A program made the translations under genes and the position numbers. A stretch of 64,000 bases of DNA, taken from positions 2,281,356-2,345,355 of the forward strand of contig NZ_LMUL01000014.1 in assembly GCF_009765965.1 (NCBI RefSeq). Direction: 5' to 3'. Below are positions 1-10,598 of this stretch, one piece after another. Position 1 is the first letter of the stretch. Every line of letters begins with the position of its first letter. The notes under the pieces were generated by a model that saw only the letters and a list, made by a program, of their open reading frames with translations, did no database searches and was not told the DNA's origin. The stretch is from Caulobacter sp. S45 (GTDB taxonomy: Bacteria > Pseudomonadota > Alphaproteobacteria > Caulobacterales > Caulobacteraceae).

Positions 1-264
1 GCGCTTTTGGCATGGCGCGGAGAAGGCGTGTAGGCATGCTTCCGCCGCGGCAGCTGTCGTGGGTCGACGCGGATCCGGCCGCTCCATCAGGAAGGTGTCC
101 ACACCGGCTCCGTTAAACCCCACGTCGCTGGCCGATGCGCTTGAGGTCGTTCGCACTTTGATGTGCGCGTTGATTCGGAGAAGCCGGCGATGGTCAAATG
201 AGGCGAAATCGCTTATGAGACCGGCGTCGTAGATCGGTGTCGCTTCAAGGGAACTTCTCAATTC
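1..264. other. Left-edge noncoding stretch upstream of rfbC
   Basis: I see no convincing gene here in any frame. It probably holds the 3' flank of an upstream gene and the promoter/leader of the rhamnose operon. An AAGGGAA run near 246-252 could serve as a distant ribosome site for rfbC. I could not identify a promoter. Confidence 0.4.
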
Positions 265-870
265 ATGGACGTCGAGCGGTGCGAGATACAGGGATTGTTT
301 CTCGTAAAACCTAAGCTGCACTCCGACAGCAGGGGGGTATTTTCGGAGGTTTTCCGGCAGGACATCTTCGATAAACGGATTGGCTCGACGCGTTTTGTGC
401 AGGAAAATCATTCACGCTCCCGCGCACGAGGTGTGCTTCGCGGCCTTCATTACCAAGCTTCGCCCCGTGCCCAGGGGAAGCTGGTGCGGGTCGTGCGGGG
501 GGCAATATACGATGTGGCCGTCGATGTCCGCCTTGGGTCCCCGACCTATGGGCGTCATGTCGCTGTAGAATTAAATGCCGAAGGCTGGAGTCAGTTCTGG
601 ATACCCGTTGGATTTCTTCATGGTTTTTGCGCCCTGACAGATGATGTTGAGGTTATCTATAAAACAACAGACTTTTATAGCTATGATCACGACAGATCGA
701 TTGCATTTGACGATCCTGACATATCGATCAACTGGCCAATTAATGCATCCGAGTTATTGGTATCCGAAAAGGATCGGCGCGCGCCCCTTATGCGAGATGC
801 GCCACCGCACTTTAATTTCGACGAACACAGCTCGATTGACGATTGGAGGCGAACATTCGGCTCGTCGTAA
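265..870 (+). CDS. rfbC: dTDP-4-dehydrorhamnose 3,5-epimerase (RfbC/RmlC)
   Basis: This cytosolic enzyme epimerises C3 and C5 of dTDP-4-keto-6-deoxy-D-glucose, the third step of dTDP-L-rhamnose synthesis. The 201-residue product has the normal length of the family. The catalytic His lies in LRGLHYQ (His62), the active-site Tyr is at about 132 in EVIYKTT, and GFLHGF (His119) and a DPDISINWP segment are also family hallmarks. It is the first gene of an rfbC-D-A-B operon; its 3' end overlaps or abuts rfbD. Synthesis of all four rhamnose enzymes from one operon agrees with the assignment. Confidence 0.95.
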   Translation: MDVERCEIQGLFLVKPKLHSDSRGVFSEVFRQDIFDKRIGSTRFVQENHSRSRARGVLRGLHYQASPRAQGKLVRVVRGAIYDVAVDVRLGSPTYGRHVAVELNAEGWSQFWIPVGFLHGFCALTDDVEVIYKTTDFYSYDHDRSIAFDDPDISINWPINASELLVSEKDRRAPLMRDAPPHFNFDEHSSIDDWRRTFGSS

Positions 871-1745
871 CGGGAACCCATGGCCAGGTCGTGTCGGCTC
901 TAAAGGCGATCGCCCGCTCGCGTGGAGAGGGTGTGGAGGTAGTCGCGGTCGGGCGGCCACATCTCGACCTCGAACAGCCCGGCGCCTGTGCGCGCGCTCT
1001 GGCGGAGGCCCATCCAGACATGATCGTCAGCGTGGCGGCATATACGGCAGTAGACCGGGCCGAGACGGACGTTCAGCGTGCGACCGTGGTGAACGCGGTC
1101 GCGCCCGGCTACCTCGCGGCGGAGGCGGTCAGGCTGGGTGTGCCGATTTTGCACATCTCGACCGACTACGTTTTCAATGGCTTGAAACTGGGCGAATATA
1201 CCGAGGCGGACCGCGTCGATCCAAGAACGGTTTACGGCATCACCAAGCTGGCGGGCGAACAGGCCGTTGCCGCATCGGGGGCGGACTATGCGATTTTGCG
1301 CACCTCGTGGATCTATGGGCCGCACGGCAGGAATTTCGTGTTGACCATGCTGGCCCTCTCGCAAAGCCGCGACCGGATCGGCGTAGTCGCCGACCAGATC
1401 GGCAATCCCAGCTACAGCTTCGACATCGCTGCAGGGATACTGCAGGTCGCCACTGCCTTCACGGCGGGGCGAGGGCGATCGGGGGTGTTCCATATGGCAG
1501 GTGCGCAGGCGGCTTCCTGGGCCGAGTTCGCTCGAGCCATCTTCGAAAGCGGCGGCAAGCGTGGACTGCAGGTGGCCGAGGTTGATCCACTTCCGACTTC
1601 CGCCTATCCCACCCTGGCCGCTCGTCCGCCCAATTCCAGATTGAATTGCGCCAAGTTGGAAGAAATATTTGGCGTGTCTCTGCCAGGATGGCGAGCCAGT
1701 TTAGACAAGTGCTTGGACGAAATATGTATGCAAATTCAGGGTTGA
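843..1745 (+). CDS. rfbD: dTDP-4-dehydrorhamnose reductase (RfbD/RmlD)
   Basis: This NAD(P)H-dependent short-chain reductase makes dTDP-L-rhamnose from dTDP-4-keto-L-rhamnose. The frame carries the Rossmann motif VVTGTHGQV at the N-terminus, the STDYVFNG segment and the catalytic YGITK (YxxxK). The first standard start is TTG at 843, which gives 300 residues, but a perfect GGAGG at 845-849 lies inside that reading and just ahead of an ATT at 855. Starting at 855 would give the typical family N-terminus (M-R-L-V-V-T-G). The gene overlaps the end of rfbC by up to 28 bases. Function is secure; the start is not. Confidence 0.93.
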   Translation: MEANIRLVVTGTHGQVVSALKAIARSRGEGVEVVAVGRPHLDLEQPGACARALAEAHPDMIVSVAAYTAVDRAETDVQRATVVNAVAPGYLAAEAVRLGVPILHISTDYVFNGLKLGEYTEADRVDPRTVYGITKLAGEQAVAASGADYAILRTSWIYGPHGRNFVLTMLALSQSRDRIGVVADQIGNPSYSFDIAAGILQVATAFTAGRGRSGVFHMAGAQAASWAEFARAIFESGGKRGLQVAEVDPLPTSAYPTLAARPPNSRLNCAKLEEIFGVSLPGWRASLDKCLDEICMQIQG

Positions 1746-1749
1746 TGCA

Positions 1750-2622
1750 GTGAGGGGCATCGTTCTCGCAGGAGGGAGCGGCACTCGCCTACATCCGATG
1801 ACTCTCGGCGTGTCAAAGCAAATGCTGCCTGTCTACGACCGACCGATGATTTATTTTCCGATAGCGACTCTGATGCAGGCGGGAATTCGAGAAATCCTGA
1901 TCATATCCACGCCCGTGGATATGCCAATTTTCCAGCGTTTGCTGGGCGATGGGCGGCGTTGGGGAATATCGTTGACCTACGCAATCCAGCCTCGCCCTGA
2001 AGGAATTGCCCAAGCCTTCATCATAGGAAGGTCCTTCGTCGAGGGGGAGGCTTCGGCCCTAATTCTTGGAGACAACATATTTCACGGAGCTGGTCTTACG
2101 GACCTGCTGGTGTCCGCTCGTCAACGCGAGCGTGGCGCGACGGTGTTTTCGTATAGGGTCGCCGACCCTGAGCGCTTCGGGATCGTGACGTTCGATGAAT
2201 CGGGGCGGGCGACCTCGATTGAAGAGAAACCGTTAAATCCAAAATCGAACTGGGCGGTGACGGGGCTGTACTTCTACGACGCCAGCATTGTCGAAATTGC
2301 AGCCGGCCTTAAGCCATCGCCGCGTGGCGAGCTTGAGATCACCGATGTGAATCGCATCTACCTCGAGCATGGTGGATTGCATGTCAAGCGAATGGGGCGA
2401 GGCACTGCGTGGCTGGACTCGGGCACGCCAGATAGCCTGCTGGACGCCGCCAGCTATGTACGTGCATTGGAGAACCGGCAAGGCGAGCGCATTAGCTGCC
2501 CTGAGGTGATCGCGTTTGAACATAAATTCATCTCCGTCGACCAACTCGCCGCCCTCGGGGCGGAACTCGGCAAGAGCGGGTACGGCCAATATCTCCTAAG
2601 GGTTGCAGAGGAGCGGGGTTGA
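1750..2622 (+). CDS. rfbA: Glucose-1-phosphate thymidylyltransferase (RfbA/RmlA)
   Basis: This enzyme joins glucose-1-phosphate and dTTP to give dTDP-glucose, the first step of dTDP-rhamnose synthesis. The 290-residue product opens with the nucleotidyltransferase signature [11 protein letters not shown] followed by [16 protein letters not shown], and has GDNIFHG and EEKP motifs typical of the family. The start is GTG at 1750, 4 bases after the rfbD stop; the nearby ATG at 1745 is followed at once by a stop. It is translated as part of the rfbCDAB operon. Confidence 0.96.
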   Translation: MRGIVLAGGSGTRLHPMTLGVSKQMLPVYDRPMIYFPIATLMQAGIREILIISTPVDMPIFQRLLGDGRRWGISLTYAIQPRPEGIAQAFIIGRSFVEGEASALILGDNIFHGAGLTDLLVSARQRERGATVFSYRVADPERFGIVTFDESGRATSIEEKPLNPKSNWAVTGLYFYDASIVEIAAGLKPSPRGELEITDVNRIYLEHGGLHVKRMGRGTAWLDSGTPDSLLDAASYVRALENRQGERISCPEVIAFEHKFISVDQLAALGAELGKSGYGQYLLRVAEERG

Positions 2623-2625
2623 GCC

Positions 2626-3723
2626 ATGCAAGCGGTGTTCAGTCATGAGTTCTTTGAATCCGACCGCATTCTAGTGACCGGGGGCGCAGGCTTTATTGGG
2701 TCGGCGGTGGTTCGCTATCTGATAAATGCGACACCAGCGGCTGTGTTGAATTTAGACTCCTTGACTTATTCAGGCTCATTGTCCAATTTAATGGATGTAA
2801 CTTCGAGCGATCGTTATCTATTTCTGGAAGCTGACGTCAACGACTCGAGTGTGTTGGCTCAGGCGTTGGGTGATTTTACCCCGACGGCTATAATTCATTT
2901 GGCGGCCGAATCGCATGTGGATCGATCGATTGCTGAATCGGATCCATTTGTAACTACAAACATAGTGGGAACGCATGGGCTATTGAAGCAAAGTCTCGTT
3001 TATTGGAGGGGGCTTGGTGAAGGAAAAAGGGAAAAATTTCGATTTCTGCATGTATCGACTGATGAAGTTTATGGAAGTCTTGGAAATGACGGGTTTTTTA
3101 CTGAAGAAACGGCATATGCTCCCCGATCTCCTTATTCTGCATCGAAGGCGGCGTCCGATCATCTTGTTATGGCGTGGGTCGAAACCTATGGTTTCCCTGC
3201 GATAATATCCAATTGCTCCAATAATTACGGGTTTTATCAATTTCCGGAAAAATTGATCCCTCTTACAATCATAAACGGACTGTCCGGTCTCCCGTTACCT
3301 CTATACGGCCGCGGCGCTAACGTGCGCGACTGGCTGCATGTCGAGGATCACGTTAGGGCGTTGATGTTGATCCTGCGACATGGCCAAGTGGGCAGAAATT
3401 ATAACGTCGGCGGTCGAAACGAGCGGACAAATCTTCAAGTGGTCGAAGCGATATGTGATGCACTCGAGGCCTTACGGCCTCGTGCGGGCGGCCTCTATCG
3501 GGATCTGATCAGATTTGTTGAGGACAGGCCAGGTCACGACCACCGCTACGCCATAGACCCCACGCGGATGGAGACGGAGCTGGGTTGGCGCGCTCAGGAG
3601 AGTTTTTCCACTGGCATCGAGAAAACCGTCAAATGGTATCATGACCGCGCGGACTGGTGGGAACCCTTGCGTCGCCGCTACGACGGGCGGCGGCTGGGTT
3701 TGACGTCCGCTCCTTCAATCTAA
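2626..3723 (+). CDS. rfbB: dTDP-glucose 4,6-dehydratase (RfbB/RmlB)
   Basis: This NAD+-dependent SDR enzyme converts dTDP-glucose to dTDP-4-keto-6-deoxyglucose. The 365-residue product has the NAD-binding VTGGAGFIGS (about 17-26), the catalytic STDEVYG (about 144-150) and SPYSASK (Tyr170, Lys174). It starts with ATG 3 bases after the rfbA stop and closes the operon. The first two thirds look clearly richer in A/T than the last third, with the change at about 3290, which would fit a recombinational mosaic. About 12 extra residues precede the usual N-terminus. Confidence 0.95.
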   Translation: MQAVFSHEFFESDRILVTGGAGFIGSAVVRYLINATPAAVLNLDSLTYSGSLSNLMDVTSSDRYLFLEADVNDSSVLAQALGDFTPTAIIHLAAESHVDRSIAESDPFVTTNIVGTHGLLKQSLVYWRGLGEGKREKFRFLHVSTDEVYGSLGNDGFFTEETAYAPRSPYSASKAASDHLVMAWVETYGFPAIISNCSNNYGFYQFPEKLIPLTIINGLSGLPLPLYGRGANVRDWLHVEDHVRALMLILRHGQVGRNYNVGGRNERTNLQVVEAICDALEALRPRAGGLYRDLIRFVEDRPGHDHRYAIDPTRMETELGWRAQESFSTGIEKTVKWYHDRADWWEPLRRRYDGRRLGLTSAPSI

Positions 3724-3802
3724 ACCCGTGGCGGGCGAGCCGCCCATGGCCAAGGTGGGAGGATGGGCTGTCACGTGAAGCTGAGCCGATCCGCTGAGCG
3801 CC

Positions 3803-6334
3803 TTGGCGGCTCGTGCCGTGCTTGAATTTGGATCTTCCACCCCCTGGCTGTGGCCGTTAAGAGGCGACGCGACGGGGCTCTCCCTTAACTTATGGTCAAG
3901 GTGCGTGACGCAAACCGGTTCCCCCCTTCCCCGTGTTCTGATGTTGGTCGGATCCACCATCACGCAAAAGCGGCGGTCCGGCATTCATCGGGTTACCTTA
4001 GAGACGGCTCGCGCTCTCGCCGGCTTGGCGGATTTCGACCTCGTTCGCTGGGACGGACTGGAGGGCGGCCTGCGTTTCGTCGACGCCTGGGAGCTCGATG
4101 CCCTGTTCGGACCGGGCGATTGGCCGACCGGTGTGCGATTGCCTCGCCAGACTCGCCGTGTCGGGCGACCGTTTCACGAGCAGGTAGACCGGCTCGAGGA
4201 GGCTTGGCTGTTTATTCCAGAAGTGGCCTGGCATGAAGACCATGGGGTCGAAACCCTGTCGCGAATCATAACCCGGTGCCGCGAACGAGGAATGCGAACC
4301 GCCTGCGTTTTTTATGATCTAATTCCGATTAAGAACGCCGCCTATGCTGGCGGCCGGGCTCTGCATGAAGCCTACGTCGCCGAATTGACGAGATGCGATC
4401 TCGTCCTCCCTATTTCGGTCGATAGTGGCGTGCAATTGACCGACCTGTGGCGGGAGCGAGGCGTTTCCCCCACACCGCCCATCGTGCCGCTAATTCTGCC
4501 CGACGGCGGGTTCGCTTCGCTCGCCAAGTCCCCACCCAAGCGCGCCGGCGCCAAGTCGACCATCGCGTTGATCGGCACCGTCGAGCCGCGAAAGCGGCAG
4601 ATTGAATTCCTCGGCGCAATGCAGGCTGCCCGCCAACTCAGCCGAGAGGTCGCCAAGCGTGAGGTGGTCGTGCTCGGCTCGCTTCATCCTTATGTCGCTG
4701 AGGCCTTCAACGCCTTTATCGCCCGACACCCCTGGGTCCGATACTTGGACTATGCGTCGGAAGCCGATCTCCACAGCGCTTTCCGCAACGCCGACTTCAC
4801 AGCCTTCGTATCTGAGGACGAGGGCTATGGGCTGCCCATTAGCGAAAGCTTGGCGCTCGGCACACCATGCCTGTGCGCAAACTTTGGGTCGATGGCGGAA
4901 ATCGCCGAAAACGGGGGCTGCTACACGGTTGATGTGCGCGATGGGGCTGCGTTACAGGCGGCGGTGATCGAGCTGTGCGAAATGCCTCAGCGTCTACGCC
5001 GGCTGCGCGAGGAGATTGTTGCACGGCCGTTTCAGCGGTGGGAGGACTATGCGCGAGGCGTGCTGGCCCGGATGGCCGCTGTCCCGAGGGCCGAAATCGA
5101 TCTCGCCGTCGTCTGGGTGCGCGCGCCGATCGGATCGCCGACGAGCTTGGATGAGCGCGCCTTCGCCGATCTGGCCGAGGCCGATATCCTGTCGTTTCCG
5201 GAAAAGGGCGCCCGATCCGAGTTTGTATTGGAGGCGGCCCGGCGCGGTTGGCCCGCCCTATTGCCTGGGCGTCAACCTTTGCAAGGGGCTTCCAATGACG
5301 ACGTCTGCGTCCAGCGGGGGCGGGCGGAACGGGAACGCATCGCCGGTGTCGAACGGGTTTACGCCAAGGCGCGAGCTACGATTCCCCCCGACATCCAGAC
5401 TCGGCCGATTTTCCTGCGTATTTTGATCTCGACGTTAAACCGTCACGATTTCGTACTCGCTAATGTTCGCTGGCTACTCAAGGAGGTCATAGGGCCTGTA
5501 GGGGCAGGCGTAGACTTGCTAGTCGTCGACGGCGGCTCGACAGACGCCACTGTGCGTGCTCTTCGAAGGATCGCCGATCCGCGGCTGACCGTGATAGAAA
5601 GTCCGGTTAACGTCGGGATGCTCGGTGGGATAAGGGAGGCGGTCCGCCATCGAGGCGCCGAATATGTATGGGTGATCGGCGACGATGACTTCATACGGCC
5701 GGACGGATTTCGCGCTATGCTCGCCGGCTTGAGGCGTGTCGTCGGCGTCCCCTTGGCGTTCACGAATTTTTCAGTTTACCACAGAGCGGCCTTAAGCTCA
5801 GCGGACCGCCCCGCCGACCTGATCGCCGAGGCGCGGCCGATCGCGGACCAAGTGGCGTCGGATGGCCTGATCACGGTCCGGAAGGCCGCGGAACAGACCG
5901 ACAATCTCTTCACGGCGATATATGGAATCCTGTGGCGGGCCGACGTGCTCTCCGCCGCCTATGACCATGCCTTCGACGGCGCGCCATTTTCCGATCTGAT
6001 AGAGGCGATCCCGTGCACGGAGTTGATCCTGCGGAGCTTCGGGACATGTGACGCTTGGTGGCACGGTAAGCCGGCGATCGCCGGAAATGCGCATAATAGC
6101 TGGTCGCAATGGCGCCCCCGATGGCACGGCGTCGTGATGCCGAAAGCTTTTGCCCTGGCGCGCGAGGTGGGGGTGGATGCGCGTCGTTTGCAGGTCTGGG
6201 CGGACCTGCATCTGGGTCTGTTTCGCGAAGCCATGGCGATTGCACGAGATCGCGGCTACGATCACGAACTCTCGTTTTCCGATCTCGACCTCGCCCACCT
6301 GATGTTCCGCACCGATATTGCTCGGGAAATCTGA
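3803..6334 (+). CDS. Two-domain glycosyltransferase, GT4-GT2 fusion
   Basis: The 843-residue product holds two transferase modules. The first (about 46-430) is GT-B/GT4-like: GTVEPRKRQ near residue 258 and SEDEGYGLPISESLALG near 336 match the donor-binding part of that family. The second (about 535-760) is GT-A/GT2-like: ILISTLNRHDFV, LLVVDGGSTDATV and the metal-binding IGDDDF near 626. It presumably adds two successive sugars to a surface glycan on the cytoplasmic side; donors cannot be told from sequence. Start is uncertain: TTG 3803, GTG 3905 and ATG 3941 are in frame, and the conserved part begins only at about residue 43 (RVLMLVGST), so a downstream start is likely. Confidence 0.8.
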   Translation: MAARAVLEFGSSTPWLWPLRGDATGLSLNLWSRCVTQTGSPLPRVLMLVGSTITQKRRSGIHRVTLETARALAGLADFDLVRWDGLEGGLRFVDAWELDALFGPGDWPTGVRLPRQTRRVGRPFHEQVDRLEEAWLFIPEVAWHEDHGVETLSRIITRCRERGMRTACVFYDLIPIKNAAYAGGRALHEAYVAELTRCDLVLPISVDSGVQLTDLWRERGVSPTPPIVPLILPDGGFASLAKSPPKRAGAKSTIALIGTVEPRKRQIEFLGAMQAARQLSREVAKREVVVLGSLHPYVAEAFNAFIARHPWVRYLDYASEADLHSAFRNADFTAFVSEDEGYGLPISESLALGTPCLCANFGSMAEIAENGGCYTVDVRDGAALQAAVIELCEMPQRLRRLREEIVARPFQRWEDYARGVLARMAAVPRAEIDLAVVWVRAPIGSPTSLDERAFADLAEADILSFPEKGARSEFVLEAARRGWPALLPGRQPLQGASNDDVCVQRGRAERERIAGVERVYAKARATIPPDIQTRPIFLRILISTLNRHDFVLANVRWLLKEVIGPVGAGVDLLVVDGGSTDATVRALRRIADPRLTVIESPVNVGMLGGIREAVRHRGAEYVWVIGDDDFIRPDGFRAMLAGLRRVVGVPLAFTNFSVYHRAALSSADRPADLIAEARPIADQVASDGLITVRKAAEQTDNLFTAIYGILWRADVLSAAYDHAFDGAPFSDLIEAIPCTELILRSFGTCDAWWHGKPAIAGNAHNSWSQWRPRWHGVVMPKAFALAREVGVDARRLQVWADLHLGLFREAMAIARDRGYDHELSFSDLDLAHLMFRTDIAREI

Positions 6335-6335
6335 C

Positions 6336-8096
6336 GTGAGTCGCGCTTTTAGGATGGCGTTTGCGCCCTGGCGGCTCATCCTCGCCATGCGGATTCACGG
6401 GGTGGGCCCGGTCACTAACTTTGTGGTGTTAACGCTGCGGCGGCGAGGCGCGCTAGGCGCCTTGCGGCTGGGCTTGACGGACCGTAGCAGCCGGGAAGAG
6501 GTGGCGGAGGCCGATCTCGCCTGGGAGCATGAAGGCGGGTCGCGCACGGCGGGAACTCCCGATCTGGATGGGGATCGATCTCTTACGGACGGGGCCTGGA
6601 AGCGGTGGGCGCCGTGGGTGGGCGTTCCCCGCCCGAGCGGGGACAGCCACGAAGACGCTTCTCCAGATGTCGCGCTCAGCTTCGTGATCCAAGGCGGATC
6701 GGAGCGTGCGCAGGCGTTGGCCATCACCCGTGCGGCGATCTCCCGCCTGCGCGGTGACATCGAGATTCTGTCCGACTCCGCGCCGCCGCCGTCAGCGGAT
6801 CGTTGGGTCGTGTTCCTGCGTGCGGGCGATATTCCTTGCGAACGTTTTCCGCATGAACTCGCTCAGATCACCTGTTTCGGGATTGCCGAGGTAGTGAGTT
6901 TCGATCTCTTTCACTGTAAAAGCGGTCGCGTCTTTCCCGTTCTGTTGCCGGGCGCGAATCCATCTCTGTTGAGGGCGACGGACTATCTGTTCGATCGGGT
7001 AGCCCTGCGTAGCTGGCTAATCTCGCCCGAGGTTGACCGCTCGCGTGTCCGGGCTCACGAACTGGTGCTCGCTTGGCTGAAGGGAACCTCGACGCTTCAG
7101 GCGCGGGGGCGCTGGCGTCATGTCGGTCAGCCGATCCTCCAGGCGGCGATCGACGTAGGAGACGTCGAAAAGCGACGCGAGGTGGCCTTGGCGTCTGGCC
7201 GCACGCCCTCGGCGCTACCGTGCGAGGCGGCCTCGATCGTCGTTTGCACACGCGATAAGGGCCATCTCACGCGCCAACTGGTTCGCGGACTCCTCGCCCG
7301 GCCGGCGGACGAGGTGGCGGAGGTGGTGATCGTTTCGAACGGCACAACCAACCCGTATGCACTAGCTACGCTTGAGAATTTGTCGCAGGACCCTCGAGTG
7401 AAGATCCTCCGACGCGACACGCCGTTCAACTTCTCCCGCCTGTGTAACGAGGGCGCCCGGGCTACAGGCGCGGCGGGGCCGTTGTTGTTCCTCAACGACG
7501 ACATCGCCCCCGTCAGCGAGGATTGGCTGCGCCGCCTTCTAGCAAGGTTGGGCGAGCCCGATGTGGCCGCCGTCGGCCCGCTTCTGCTCTATCCTGACGA
7601 ACGGGTGCAGCATGCGGGGATGTATCTCGGCTTCCAAGGTATAGCCGGCCACGTCCTGCGGGGAGCGCAGCTCCCTCAAGAGGATTACCTCTTCACCGCG
7701 GTCGCGCCGCGCGAGGTCAGTTGTCTTACAGGCGCCGTGCTGCTCGTCCGGCGCGAGGCCTTCGAGGCCCTGAACGGTTTCGACGAGCAGCTCGGGACAT
7801 ATCTGCAGGACGTCGATCTGGGCCTGCGCCTCCGGCGATCAGGATGGATCAACTTGTTCGAGCCGGCGTCGGTTCTGATCCACATGGAGTCCACCTCGAT
7901 CCGGACGCTGAGGACGAGTTCGGGGTTCAGCCGTCAGCGCGATGCGGAATACAGGCGCTTCGTGGAACGGTGGGGGAGCGCCTTGGTGAACGACCCGCTT
8001 CATCCGTCAGGGTTCGACATTCAAGACGAGAGCCTGCATCGTCTGGCCGGGGCCGGCGGCTTCAGGCCCGAAATGTTCCGCGATGCGGATGTCTAG
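6336..8096 (+). CDS. Glycosyltransferase family 2 protein
   Basis: This is a GT-A fold transferase of the polysaccharide locus. The catalytic domain occupies the C-terminal half: SIVVCTRDKGHLTRQLV, then LLFLNDDIAPVSEDWL with the DD motif, a conserved HAGMYLG, SCLTGAVLLVRREAFEALNGFDE and QDVDLGLRLRRSGW. This arrangement matches the rhamnosyltransferase-like GT2 branch. The N-terminal ~280 residues are less conserved and may be a degenerate second module. I chose GTG 6336, directly after the stop of the upstream fusion gene (6332-6334); an in-frame TTG at 6318 also exists. Spacing suggests the same operon. Confidence 0.82.
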   Translation: MSRAFRMAFAPWRLILAMRIHGVGPVTNFVVLTLRRRGALGALRLGLTDRSSREEVAEADLAWEHEGGSRTAGTPDLDGDRSLTDGAWKRWAPWVGVPRPSGDSHEDASPDVALSFVIQGGSERAQALAITRAAISRLRGDIEILSDSAPPPSADRWVVFLRAGDIPCERFPHELAQITCFGIAEVVSFDLFHCKSGRVFPVLLPGANPSLLRATDYLFDRVALRSWLISPEVDRSRVRAHELVLAWLKGTSTLQARGRWRHVGQPILQAAIDVGDVEKRREVALASGRTPSALPCEAASIVVCTRDKGHLTRQLVRGLLARPADEVAEVVIVSNGTTNPYALATLENLSQDPRVKILRRDTPFNFSRLCNEGARATGAAGPLLFLNDDIAPVSEDWLRRLLARLGEPDVAAVGPLLLYPDERVQHAGMYLGFQGIAGHVLRGAQLPQEDYLFTAVAPREVSCLTGAVLLVRREAFEALNGFDEQLGTYLQDVDLGLRLRRSGWINLFEPASVLIHMESTSIRTLRTSSGFSRQRDAEYRRFVERWGSALVNDPLHPSGFDIQDESLHRLAGAGGFRPEMFRDADV

Positions 8097-8291
8097 GCGC
8101 CTCGAGGCAAGGCGGCATACCATTGTCGTGAAAATGGCGTATGCACGCCGCTTCTGCTAAATAGCGAAATGCGCTCGCTCTCGTCCACCAGGGCGAACGG
8201 TCCCATTGGGGGCGTAGCGTTGACGTGGAAATCCAAGCGGCTAGGAAAGGCGCCTGCGGTTCGTTTCGTATCGCAATGGCCGAGGGACTTT

Positions 8292-9527
8292 ATGCACGGT
8301 AGCTATCAGCGTCTCGAGCGGTGTCGTGTGAGCGGAAGCCGCAATCTTATCCCGGTGCTCCATCTCGGGCATCAGGAACTGACGGGCGTATTTCCCCGGC
8401 CCGGTGAGTCTGTGACCGAGGGCCCGCTCGAACTCGTTTGGTGTCCAGACAGTGGGCTTCTCCAGCTTGGGCATAGCTTCGATCCGAGCGAGATGTACGG
8501 TGACAACTACGGTTACCGTTCGGGCTTGAACGCCTCGATGGTGAGCCATCTGACACAGAAAGTCGGGTTTCTGGAAAAGTTAGTAGATTTGAAGCCGGGA
8601 GACACCGTCCTCGACATTGGGTCGAACGATGCAACATCGTTAAAGGCCTATTCGAAGCCGGGTTTGAATCGGATTGGTATCGATCCGACGGGGGCTAAAT
8701 TCAAGGCTTACTATCCAGACGACATATCCCTTGTGCCCGATTTCTTCTCTGCTTCGAACTTTCATAAAGTCAGCAAGAAGTCGGCCAAGATCGTTACATC
8801 CATCGCGATGTTTTACGATCTCGACGACCCCATTGCGTTTGCTCGCGACGTAGCCTCCGTTTTAACGCCTGACGGCGTGTGGCATTTCGAGCAAAGCTAT
8901 ATGCCGGCAATGCTTAGGACGGTGTCCTACGATACGATCTGTCACGAGCATTTGGAATACTATTCGCTCGGCGTTGTATTGCGAATTCTCGACGCTGCGG
9001 ACCTTAAGCTGATCGACGTGCAGATGAATGGGGTGAACGGGGGCAGTTTTGCCGTCACCGCCGCCCCCAAGAGCTCGAGCCGTCTGCCCAACAGTGCGGT
9101 GATCGACTGGCTATTGGGCCAGGAAGAGCGGATGGGGCTAGGCACAGTTAGGCCGTTCCGAGAGTTTGAGGATCGCGTGTTCCGGCACAAGGCTGATCTG
9201 TTGCGCCTTTTGAAGGCGCTCGCTGCTGACGGAAAGAAGGTTTTGGGTTATGGTGCCTCAACCAAAGGGAACGTGACTTTGCAGTTTTGCGGATTGACGA
9301 CCGCAGAGGTTCCCGCTATCGCTGAGGTCAATCCTGAGAAATATGGGCGTGTGACGCCTGGGACACGAATTCCCATCATCTCCGAAGCTGAAGCTAAGGC
9401 GATGGAGCCGGATTACTTTCTTGTTTTGCCGTGGCACTTCAAGGAGGGTATTCTTCGGCGAGAACAAGAGTTTACCGCGCGTGGCGGAAAACTCATATTT
9501 CCTTTTCCTGAAATCGAGATCATCTAG
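8292..9527 (+). CDS. Class I SAM-dependent methyltransferase (C-methyltransferase type, three-domain)
   Basis: The architecture is that of sugar C-methyltransferases: an N-terminal zinc-site region, a central SAM domain with TVLDIGSNDATSLKAY, and a C-terminal domain with NGGSFAVTA and VLGYGASTKGNV. I start it at ATG 8292, which has a GAGGGA 6 bases upstream and gives about 411 residues; the frame remains open upstream to 8169 but that part does not look conserved. In the N-terminal zinc region the usual CxxC pairs read CRVS and CPDS, so half of the expected Cys ligands are Ser. It probably methylates a nucleotide sugar or chain end of this locus; the substrate is unknown. Confidence 0.82.
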   Translation: MHGSYQRLERCRVSGSRNLIPVLHLGHQELTGVFPRPGESVTEGPLELVWCPDSGLLQLGHSFDPSEMYGDNYGYRSGLNASMVSHLTQKVGFLEKLVDLKPGDTVLDIGSNDATSLKAYSKPGLNRIGIDPTGAKFKAYYPDDISLVPDFFSASNFHKVSKKSAKIVTSIAMFYDLDDPIAFARDVASVLTPDGVWHFEQSYMPAMLRTVSYDTICHEHLEYYSLGVVLRILDAADLKLIDVQMNGVNGGSFAVTAAPKSSSRLPNSAVIDWLLGQEERMGLGTVRPFREFEDRVFRHKADLLRLLKALAADGKKVLGYGASTKGNVTLQFCGLTTAEVPAIAEVNPEKYGRVTPGTRIPIISEAEAKAMEPDYFLVLPWHFKEGILRREQEFTARGGKLIFPFPEIEII

Positions 9528-9571
9528 AAGCGCATCGATGCGATCTGATGGTTGCTGTGACAACTATTTGA

Positions 9572-10564
<993 letters not shown>

Positions 10565-10598
10565 TGCGCCCAGTGCCTGCCGCCGACCGTCCCGCATC

